From contig CAYGSN010000041.1 of the NCBI GenBank assembly GCA_964352675.1, positions 1 to 12,510 of the forward strand: a stretch of 12,510 nucleotides of DNA. Reading direction: 5' to 3'. The stretch is from CAYGSN01 sp964352675. GTDB taxonomy: Bacteria > Pseudomonadota > Alphaproteobacteria > Micavibrionales > Micavibrionaceae. The notes under the pieces were generated by a model. The model did not search any database. It had not been told where the DNA came from and was given only the letters and a program-made list of their open reading frames with translations. Position 1 is the first letter of the stretch, and each line of letters begins with the position of its first letter. The translations under genes were made by a program, and so were the position numbers. Below are positions 1 to 5,322 of this stretch, piece after piece.

Positions 1-196
1 AAAACTGGCGGGCATAGGCCGAGAGGCTCTCGACATAGCGGCGCTGGCCCTCGGCATAGATCGTATCAAACGCCAGCGAGGATTTGCCGGAGCCGGACAG
101 CCCCGTAATCACCACCAGCTTGTCCCGCGGCAGGTCGATATTGATGTCTCGTAAATTATGTTCGCGGGCACCCCGCACGCTGATCTCGGTAAGCAT
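1..196 (-). CDS. uvrA: UvrABC excinuclease subunit A, N-terminal fragment (runs off left edge)
   Basis: UvrA is the damage-recognition ATPase of nucleotide excision repair; it dimerises and loads UvrB at distorted DNA. Only the first 65 codons are present, starting at ATG 196-194. The sequence shows the family N-terminus: RGAREHNL at about residues 8-15, the first Walker A motif GLSGSGKSS at 32-40, and the conserved stretch around YAEGQRRYVESLSAYARQF that follows it. No good Shine-Dalgarno lies in front of the ATG, whereas a promoter-like pair sits just upstream, so the mRNA might be leaderless. The gene points away from ssb, as in many proteobacteria, but here a small ORF lies between them. 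No alphaproteobacterial LexA box (GTTC-N7-GTTC) was found upstream. The identification is secure; the remainder of the gene lies outside the window. Confidence 0.97.
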   Translation of the reverse strand, partial: MLTEISVRGAREHNLRDINIDLPRDKLVVITGLSGSGKSSLAFDTIYAEGQRRYVESLSAYARQF

Positions 197-203
197 GGGG
201 ATT

Positions 204-233
204 TATATGGGATAAGATGCCGTGAAAGTCCAA
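204..233 (-). promoter_or_regulatory. weak candidate promoter for uvrA
   Basis: On the minus strand TTGGAC (228-233) stands 18 bases before CATATA (204-209), in the 43-base gap between the small ORF and uvrA. Transcription would start within a few bases of the uvrA ATG. The -10 is poor, and uvrA could instead be read from the promoter of the small ORF. This is inference from hexamer matching only. Confidence 0.25.
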
Positions 234-239
234 TGGAAT

Positions 240-488
240 TTATGCGGCGCCTAGCAGCAGTTCTAATCTTTCGCGTGCGGCTGCTGCATCTGTTTCCTCC
301 CGAAAGATAAGAGCTTCGAGAGGGTCAAGGGAAGCGGAGGCAACGTCATCGCCTTCGTCAAGTTCCTTGACGCCGTTCAATTCTTCGAACGCACCCCCCG
401 GGCCTTTGAATTCGGGCTCTTGTGCTATTTCTGCCATTTCCTGTCCGGAAAAAACGATTCCGCTGGCGGTACTCAGTGCTTTTCTCAT
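240..488 (-). CDS. hypothetical acidic protein, 82 residues
   Basis: I do not recognise a family. It is probably a real gene: the ATG at 488-486 is preceded by an AGAGGATAA ribosome binding site about 8 bases upstream, and a near-consensus promoter (GTGACA, 17 bases, TATGAT) lies at 527-555. The product is short and acidic, with a Glu/Asp-rich centre (about residues 35-50) and a C-terminal segment rich in Ala, Glu, Arg and Leu (about 57-82) that could form an amphipathic helix. No signal peptide, membrane segment or cysteines are seen. It is co-directional with uvrA, 43 bases upstream of it, so it may share a transcript. Its 5' leader closely resembles that of the methyltransferase starting at 10828. 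It could be a lineage-specific regulator or a small adaptor protein; nothing in the sequence decides. Confidence 0.6.
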   Translation of the reverse strand: MRKALSTASGIVFSGQEMAEIAQEPEFKGPGGAFEELNGVKELDEGDDVASASLDPLEALIFREETDAAAARERLELLLGAA

Positions 489-495
489 AGTCCTG

Positions 496-519
496 TTATC
501 CTCTTTTGTTTATTATGAA
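496..519 (-). repeat. 5' leader element, copy 1 (shared with 10836-10860)
   Basis: This stretch covers nearly the whole predicted 5' untranslated region of the 82-residue ORF. Read on the plus strand it shares the blocks TTATCCT, TTTG, TTTATT and ATGAA, in order, with 10836-10860, with only small gaps. In both copies it begins 7 bases from the start codon and ends 5-7 bases from the -10 hexamer. The TTATCCT block is the complement of the ribosome binding site. Confidence 0.5.
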
Positions 520-526
520 TAAAAAT

Positions 527-555
527 ATCATATAAGGCATAATTTAAAGTGTCAC
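527..555 (-). promoter_or_regulatory. sigma70-type promoter of the 82-residue ORF
   Basis: On the minus strand, GTGACA (550-555; 5 of 6 consensus bases) is separated by exactly 17 bases from TATGAT (527-532; 5 of 6). Transcription would start near 520, giving a leader of about 30 bases before the ATG at 488. The surroundings are AT-rich, so some chance matching is possible, but spacing and quality are good. Confidence 0.6.
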
Positions 556-738
556 GGTTTTGCAAGAAAAAAATGATAAAAATTTTTATTTTTTGTGATT
601 TTATCGTGAATTATTTGATATTTTTTATAATTTTATTTCAATAAGTTGTTTAGGGGATTGTTTTAAAAAGAAACTCTTTCGGGTGGTTTCCTGGCCTCCC
701 GTCTGTGAGAGAAGCTTTGTTTCCGCCAAAAAGGCTTT

Positions 739-755
739 TATCTTTGCCAAAGATA
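739..755. promoter_or_regulatory. perfect 17-base palindrome in the ssb promoter zone (operator candidate)
   Basis: TATCTTTG-C-CAAAGATA has two perfect 8-base arms around one central base. It lies 51 bases before the ssb GTG. Two weak promoter readings exist: TTTATC (737-742), 17 bases, TATAGT (760-765); or TTGTTT (717-722), 16 bases, TATCTT (739-744). In either case the palindrome overlaps the polymerase footprint, which is where a repressor would sit. It does not match the GTTC-N7-GTTC LexA box of many alphaproteobacteria or the CTG-N10-CAG box of gammaproteobacteria. Confidence 0.5.
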
Positions 756-806
756 TCTCTATAGTCTGATTCACAATCCAATAAATGTTTTAAGGAGTAC
801 GTAAAA

Positions 807-1295
807 GTGGCTGGTTCAGTAAATAAAGTAATTTTAGTTGGCAATCTTGGGCAGGATCCGGAGGCGCGGGCGATGCAGTCCGGCGATGAGGTGGTGAATT
901 TCTCTGTTGCCACTTCTGAAAGCTGGAAAGACAAGGCCACCGGGGAGCGCAAGGAAAACACCCAGTGGCACCGCGTGGTGGTTTTCAACCAGGGTTTGGT
1001 GAATGTCTGCAAGAATTACCTGAAAAAAGGCTCCAAAGTTTATATCGAGGGCCAGCTTGAAACCCGCAAATGGACCGACCAGAGCGGCGTTGAAAAATAT
1101 ACGACCGAAGTGGTTCTGCGCCCGTTCCGTGGTGAGCTGACCATGCTGGACTCCAAGGGTAGCAGTGGTGGTTCATCGTTTCAGGACAATCAGTCCGGTG
1201 GTTATGAATCTGGGGGGCCGTCGCAGCAGAAATCAGCAATGGGTGGAGGCTCTAACGCCCCTGTCGATCAAATGGAAGATGAGATTCCGTTCTAG
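807..1295 (+). CDS. ssb: single-stranded DNA-binding protein SSB
   Basis: SSB coats and protects single-stranded DNA in replication, recombination and repair, and recruits partner proteins through its C-terminal tip. The start is GTG at 807, with AAGGAG 9 bases upstream. The 162-residue product begins with the OB-fold (about residues 1-112), opening with the family hallmark KVILVGNLGQDPE, and includes WHRVVVF and YIEGQLETRKW. A Gly/Ser/Gln-rich flexible linker follows (about 113-152), and the protein ends with the acidic tip EDEIPF, a variant of the usual DDDIPF. Length and layout are typical of bacterial SSB. A secreted DUF2059 gene starts 7 bases after the stop and is probably co-transcribed. 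The palindrome at 739-755 is a candidate control site. Confidence 0.97.
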   Translation: MAGSVNKVILVGNLGQDPEARAMQSGDEVVNFSVATSESWKDKATGERKENTQWHRVVVFNQGLVNVCKNYLKKGSKVYIEGQLETRKWTDQSGVEKYTTEVVLRPFRGELTMLDSKGSSGGSSFQDNQSGGYESGGPSQQKSAMGGGSNAPVDQMEDEIPF

Positions 1296-1302
1296 GATTA
1301 TT

Positions 1303-1740
1303 ATGTACCGCATTGTTCTTGCATCTCTTTTTATAATCTTTAGCACGCTTCCTGCAGCGGCGCAGGATCCGGCGGCGGATTCGTCTACCGTGGAAAAACG
1401 ACTGGAGCTGGCCGAGAAAATGCATGATCTGCGTTCCACCCGCGCGCAGGTGGACGCGGCGATTGAGGAGCTGTCCAAGCGCCAGCCGGAGGCTCAGCGG
1501 GAAGAGTTCAAGGCCGCCATGCATAAAATCTTCAACTACGATGCGATTGAGCGCATTTCCATTGATGCCATGGTGGAAACTTATACTCTGCCGGAGCTTG
1601 AAGCGATGGTGGAGTATTATTCCAAGCCGGAGGGAAAATCGGCCGAAGCCAAGGAAACTGCCTATGCCAAGAAGGTTTTTCCCGAAATTATTCGCCTGAT
1701 CGACAGCGCCATTATGCGGGTGCGGACCGGGCAGGAATAA
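1303..1740 (+). CDS. secreted DUF2059 domain protein
   Basis: The 145-residue product starts at ATG 1303, with AGGA (1294-1297) overlapping the ssb stop codon. This start places a clear signal peptide at the N-terminus: a hydrophobic core LASLFIIF followed by P-AAA, with likely cleavage after Ala20, so the mature protein is periplasmic or exported. The helical remainder contains the signature of DUF2059 proteins in its C-terminal half: a Thr-Leu-Pro-Glu-Leu-x-Ala-Met stretch, then YYSKPEGKSAEAKE, corresponding to the common FYxSPxGK pattern. DUF2059 proteins are widespread in proteobacteria and their biochemical role is not established. A frame-extended version starting upstream inside ssb was rejected, because it would bury the signal peptide and overlap ssb. 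Family assignment is by motif recognition; function is unknown. Confidence 0.8.
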   Translation: MYRIVLASLFIIFSTLPAAAQDPAADSSTVEKRLELAEKMHDLRSTRAQVDAAIEELSKRQPEAQREEFKAAMHKIFNYDAIERISIDAMVETYTLPELEAMVEYYSKPEGKSAEAKETAYAKKVFPEIIRLIDSAIMRVRTGQE

Positions 1741-1778
1741 GCTCGCTTTTTCCCCATAAAAATCAATTGCAAAAAAGG

Positions 1779-1822
1779 TGCAAAAATACTGTAAAAAAGC
1801 GCAATAGCGCTTGGTTTTTGCA
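1779..1822 (+). terminator. nested hairpin between the ssb/DUF2059 unit and gyrA (terminator or regulator)
   Basis: A perfect inner stem AAGCGC (1797-1802) / GCGCTT (1807-1812) with a 4-base loop is followed by GG and five T, resembling a short intrinsic terminator. Around it, TGCAAAAA (1779-1786) and TTTTTGCA (1815-1822) are also perfectly complementary. It could end the ssb/DUF2059 transcript. Because it overlaps the -35 and spacer of the likely gyrA promoter, it could also affect gyrA. Confidence 0.4.
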
Positions 1823-1839
1823 GGATAAATTGCTAATGT
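1811..1839 (+). promoter_or_regulatory. probable gyrA promoter
   Basis: TTGGTT (1811-1816), a 17-base spacer and TAATGT (1834-1839) preceded by TGC, giving an extended -10 (TG-N-TAATGT). Transcription would start near 1846, leaving about 32 bases of leader before the gyrA ATG. The -35 is only moderate. Confidence 0.4.
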
Positions 1840-1877
1840 CTACCCACTTATAAAGCCATCACAAAAAGAAGTACGAT

Positions 1878-4631
1878 ATGTCTGAAACAGAACAGATTCC
1901 GCCATCCGATGATATACCCTCCATTTCCCTCGAAGAGGAGATGAAGCAATCCTATCTCGATTACGCGATGAGCGTGATTGTCAGCCGGGCTTTGCCGGAT
2001 GTGCGCGACGGTCTGAAGCCGGTGCACCGCCGCATTCTCTTTGCGATGCGCGATGGCGGTTACACGTCAGACAAGCCGTTCCGTAAATCTGCCAAGATTG
2101 TCGGGGAAGTCATGGGTAATTATCACCCGCACGGGGATTCGGCGATTTATGATTCTCTCGTGCGGATGGCCCAGGACTGGTCTTTGCGCCTGCCGCTGGT
2201 GGACGGACAAGGGAACTTCGGCTCGATGGACGGGGACAGCCCGGCCGCGATGCGTTACACCGAATCCCGCCTGGAGAAAGCAGCGGAATATCTGCTGCTC
2301 GATATCGACAAAGACACGGTAGATTTCCAGCCGAACTATGATGAAAGCCTTAAAGAACCTATGGTTTTACCCTCGCGCATCCCCAACCTTCTGGTGAATG
2401 GGGCGGGCGGTATTGCTGTGGGTATGGCGACCAACATTCCGCCACATAATCTGGGTGAGGTTGTCGATGCCTGTATGGCCATGATCCAAAACCCGGAGAT
2501 GACGACCGAAGAGGTCAATGAAATCATTCCCGGCCCGGATTTCCCGACCGGCGGCCTTATCCTGGGACGCAGCGGAATTCGCAGCGCCTATCACACCGGT
2601 AATGGCTCGGTCGTGATGCGCGCCAAAACCTCGATTGAGGAAATGGGCAAGCGTGAGGCGATTATTGTCCATGAAGTGCCGTATCAGGTGAACAAAGGTA
2701 AGTTGCTGGAGCGCCTTGGTGAAGTGGCGCGCGAGAAAATCGTTGAAGATATTGCCGAAATCCGTGATGAATCCGACCGCGATGGTGTGCGCGTGGTGAT
2801 TGAGTTGAAGAACAATGCCAACGCCGATGTGGTGCTGAACCAGCTCTACAAATACACGGCGCTGCAGAGCAATTTTGCTTGCAACATGGTAGCGCTGCAT
2901 AACGGCAAGCCGCAAACCATGCTGATTAAGGATATGATCAAGGCGTTCGTCAAATTCCGCGAGGAAGTGATCACAAGACGGACGATCTTTGAGTTGGGCA
3001 AGGCCCGCGACCGGGCGCATGTCTTGGCCGGTCTGGCCGTGGCTGTGGCCAATATTGATGAAGTGATCGCCTTGATCCGTGGCGCCGCTAGCCCGCAGGA
3101 AGCCCGCGACGGACTCTTGGCTAAATCCTGGCCGGCGAAAGATGTTGCCCCTCTGATTGCTCTGATTGACGATCCCGAACATACGGTGGATGAAAAGGGC
3201 CACTACCAAATGAGCGAAGCCCAGGTCAAAGCCATTCTGGATCTGCGCCTGCACCGCCTGACAGGGCTTGAGCGCGATAAGATTGGCGAGGAACTGAAAG
3301 AAATTACTGACAAAATTGCCGAATTCCTGGCCATTCTGGCCAGCCGTGAACGTATGCTGGAGGTTCTCGTGGCCGAACTGCAGGAGGTTAAAGACAAGTT
3401 CAACACGCCGCGCCGTACAGAGCTGGTCGATGCCGAATTCGAAGTGGATATGGAAGACCTGATCCAGCGCGAGGATATGGTTGTGACCATCACCCATGGC
3501 GGCTATGTGAAGCGCGTGCCGCTGGACACCTACCGCGCGCAGCGGCGCGGTGGTAAAGGCCGGGCGGGGATGAGCACGAAAGACGATGATTTCGTCTCCG
3601 ACCTGTTCGTTGCCTCTACGCACACGCCGATCCTATTTTTCACCAGCCGGGGCATTGTGCACAAGCTGAAGGTTTATCAGTTGCCGCTGGGTAATCCGAC
3701 ATCACGTGGCAAGGCTCTGGTCAATATCCTGCCGCTGGAGGCCGAGGAAACGGTATCTGTTTACATGCGGATGCCCGAAGATGAAGAGGTTGTCGAAAGG
3801 CTCGATATCATGTTCGCCACTTCGCACGGTTCGGTGCGCCGTAACAAGCTGTCCGATTTCAAAAACATCCGCTCCAACGGATTGATTGCGATGAAGCTGG
3901 ATGAAGGCGAGAGTCTGGTTTCGGTTAAAATCTGTACAGAGGATGAGGATGTCATGCTGGCCACAAGGCTGGGCAAGGCAATTCGCTTCCCCGTGACTGA
4001 TATCCGCGTCTTTGCCGGGCGTAACTCGACCGGGGTGCGCGGTATTAAGCTGAAGGACAAGAAGGATGAAGTGATTTCCATGTCGATCCTGAAGCATGTT
4101 GATGTAACGCCGGATGAGCGTAACGCTTACCTGAAGGCTGCCAGCCAGATTGTCGGTAGCGAGGAAGAGGGTTTTGAGTACGAGGAAACCGATCTGGAAC
4201 TGTCCGAAGAGCGGTTCCGCGAATTATTGGAGAAGGAGCAGATTTTGCTGACCGTCTCCAATAAGGGCTTCGGCAAGCGGACCTCCGCCTATGAATACCG
4301 TACCTCCGGCCGCGGCGGGCAGGGCGTGACCAATATGAACCTGACCAAGAAAAACGGGGGCGAGGTTGTTGCGACCTTCCCGGTCACAGATTCTCACCAG
4401 ATCATGTTGGTCACCGATAAAGGCAAGCTGATCCGCACACCGGTTGAAAATGTCCGCACCACAGGCCGCAGCGCCCAGGGTGTGACGATCTTCAAGGTTG
4501 GGGATGATGAGAATGTTGTCTCCGTTGCCTGGCTGATTCAGGAGGAGGATGACGAGGAAGAGGGCGCAGAGGCGGCTCAAGCTGAGTCCGAGGTTGAAGA
4601 AGCAGCCGAAACGGCCAATGACGAAGAATAG
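1878..4631 (+). CDS. gyrA: DNA gyrase subunit A
   Basis: GyrA is the DNA-cleaving subunit of gyrase (GyrA2GyrB2), which introduces negative supercoils. The 917-residue product has the winged-helix/tower breakage-reunion domain with catalytic Tyr127 in AAMRYTESR. The quinolone-binding segment NYHPHGDSAIYD carries Ser88 and Asp92, the residues equivalent to E. coli Ser83 and Asp87, so the classic resistance changes are absent. The C-terminal beta-pinwheel begins with the GyrA box QRRGGKG at 555-561. An extra segment of about 49 residues (about 739-787), acidic and helical-looking, interrupts the pinwheel; such an insertion is typical of alphaproteobacterial GyrA. The protein ends in a 29-residue tail with 16 Asp/Glu. 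The start ATG 1878 has a weak AGAAG upstream. The last 14 bases overlap coaD. Confidence 0.98.
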   Translation: MSETEQIPPSDDIPSISLEEEMKQSYLDYAMSVIVSRALPDVRDGLKPVHRRILFAMRDGGYTSDKPFRKSAKIVGEVMGNYHPHGDSAIYDSLVRMAQDWSLRLPLVDGQGNFGSMDGDSPAAMRYTESRLEKAAEYLLLDIDKDTVDFQPNYDESLKEPMVLPSRIPNLLVNGAGGIAVGMATNIPPHNLGEVVDACMAMIQNPEMTTEEVNEIIPGPDFPTGGLILGRSGIRSAYHTGNGSVVMRAKTSIEEMGKREAIIVHEVPYQVNKGKLLERLGEVAREKIVEDIAEIRDESDRDGVRVVIELKNNANADVVLNQLYKYTALQSNFACNMVALHNGKPQTMLIKDMIKAFVKFREEVITRRTIFELGKARDRAHVLAGLAVAVANIDEVIALIRGAASPQEARDGLLAKSWPAKDVAPLIALIDDPEHTVDEKGHYQMSEAQVKAILDLRLHRLTGLERDKIGEELKEITDKIAEFLAILASRERMLEVLVAELQEVKDKFNTPRRTELVDAEFEVDMEDLIQREDMVVTITHGGYVKRVPLDTYRAQRRGGKGRAGMSTKDDDFVSDLFVASTHTPILFFTSRGIVHKLKVYQLPLGNPTSRGKALVNILPLEAEETVSVYMRMPEDEEVVERLDIMFATSHGSVRRNKLSDFKNIRSNGLIAMKLDEGESLVSVKICTEDEDVMLATRLGKAIRFPVTDIRVFAGRNSTGVRGIKLKDKKDEVISMSILKHVDVTPDERNAYLKAASQIVGSEEEGFEYEETDLELSEERFRELLEKEQILLTVSNKGFGKRTSAYEYRTSGRGGQGVTNMNLTKKNGGEVVATFPVTDSHQIMLVTDKGKLIRTPVENVRTTGRSAQGVTIFKVGDDENVVSVAWLIQEEDDEEEGAEAAQAESEVEEAAETANDEE

Positions 4632-5127
4632 CGGAAAATACCTGATCGGCGTATATCCGGGCACGTTCGACCCGGTGACCAAAGGGCATTTGCATTTGAT
4701 CCAGCGGGCCAGCCGTCTGGTTGACAAACTCATTGTCGGGGTTGCAGACAACCAGCGCAAGGGGCCGCTCTTCACCATGGCGGAGCGCGTATCCATGGTG
4801 CAGGGTGATATTGAAAGCATGAAAGATAAAGGGTGCGAAATTGAGGTGCGGCCGTTCGGCAAGCTGTTGATCAATTTTGCCAAAGAGGTTCAGGCGTCCT
4901 GTATTTTCCGGGGCCTTCGTGCCGTATCCGATTTTGAATATGAATTCCAGCTCACGGGTATGAATGCCAAGCTGGACCCGGATATTGAGACCGTGTTCCT
5001 GATGGCTTCGGATAAGTGGCAATTCGTCTCCGCGTCTTTCGTGAAGGAGATTTGTTCCATGGGCGGGGATATCGAACAATTCGTGACGCCGCTAGTCGCT
5101 CGTCGCCTGAAAGAAAAATTCACCTGA
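4618..5127 (+). CDS. coaD: phosphopantetheine adenylyltransferase (PPAT)
   Basis: PPAT transfers AMP from ATP to 4'-phosphopantetheine, the penultimate step of coenzyme A synthesis, as a soluble cytoplasmic hexamer. The 169-residue product shows the nucleotidyltransferase signature at the N-terminus (YPGTFDPVTKGH, with the T-x-G-H motif at 21-24), RGLRAVSDFEYE in the middle, and FVSASFVKE (136-144), equivalent to the SSxxVKE nucleotide-binding motif. I chose ATG 4618 because it puts the core strand at the usual distance from the N-terminus; an upstream in-frame start at 4549 would add 23 basic residues deep inside gyrA. The gene overlaps gyrA by 14 bases, has no strong ribosome binding site, and is probably translationally coupled to it. 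No clear terminator follows before the tRNA. Confidence 0.96.
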   Translation: MTKNSGKYLIGVYPGTFDPVTKGHLHLIQRASRLVDKLIVGVADNQRKGPLFTMAERVSMVQGDIESMKDKGCEIEVRPFGKLLINFAKEVQASCIFRGLRAVSDFEYEFQLTGMNAKLDPDIETVFLMASDKWQFVSASFVKEICSMGGDIEQFVTPLVARRLKEKFT

Positions 5128-5143
5128 ATTCATACAGAAAAGC

Positions 5144-5172
5144 TTGACGTCGCTAGCCTAAATCCATATGGT
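5144..5172 (+). promoter_or_regulatory. promoter of the tRNA-Lys gene
   Basis: TTGACG (5144-5149), a 17-base spacer (5150-5166), then TATGGT (5167-5172). The predicted start near 5179 gives a leader of about 23 bases before the mature tRNA 5' end at 5202. Consensus quality and position fit a dedicated tRNA promoter. Confidence 0.65.
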
Positions 5173-5201
5173 GCAGCGGTTAATTGCGAATATTTTCAAA
5201 T

Positions 5202-5277
5202 GATCGCTTAGCTCAGCCGGTAGAGCAACTGACTTTTAATCAGTAGGTCCAGGGTTCGAATCCCTGAGCGATCACCA
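5202..5277 (+). tRNA. tRNA-Lys (anticodon UUU)
   Basis: The 76-base gene folds into a complete cloverleaf. The acceptor arms are GATCGCT (5202-5208) and AGCGATC (5267-5273), with discriminator A and an encoded CCA (5275-5277). The D-loop is GCTCAGCCGGTAGAGC. The anticodon stem is ACTGA / TCAGT with loop CTTTTAA, placing TTT at 5235-5237. The T-arm contains GGTTCGAATCC. It reads AAA and AAG lysine codons. No second copy of its 3' end is seen in the window, so nothing here marks it as an integration site. Confidence 0.98.
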
Positions 5278-5322
5278 TTCCTCTCTTTCTCACTATGTTC
5301 TTTTTAAGAAAGCCTTTAAGCC

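Larger units (their letters stand above)
489..806. other. 318-base AT-rich intergenic region between the small ORF and ssb
   Basis: There is no convincing gene here. It holds the divergent promoter of the small ORF (527-555), a very A/T-rich tract (about 560-650) including the low-complexity palindrome ATAAAAATTTTTAT at 576-589, and a GGGTGG / CCTCCC imperfect stem at 681-700. It also holds the palindrome at 739-755 in the ssb promoter zone and the ssb ribosome binding site AAGGAG (792-797). A minus-strand reading frame here runs antisense into ssb and looks like a shadow. Confidence 0.7.

Noticed and set aside
489..806. A small RNA gene or LexA box in the ssb upstream region
   Set aside because: No GTTC-N7-GTTC spacing, no terminator-like stem with T-run, and the GGGTGG / CCTCCC stem has a mismatch.
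650..1012. 120-codon minus-strand frame across the ssb upstream region and ssb
   Set aside because: Most of it lies antisense to the ssb OB-fold, and the rest is low-complexity; no family features.
2367..3623. Long (418-codon) open frame antisense to gyrA
   Set aside because: It is a by-product of the gyrA codon pattern: no ribosome binding site, no recognisable domain, and a composition typical of reverse-frame translation.
5202..5277. tRNA-Lys as an integration site for a mobile element
   Set aside because: No duplicate of the tRNA 3' end and no integrase or phage gene is present in the window; the downstream gene is an ordinary transporter.
5298..5310. TTCTT / AAGAA hairpin after the tRNA as a terminator
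   Set aside because: Only five A/T-rich pairs and no following T-run beyond the stem; too weak to call.
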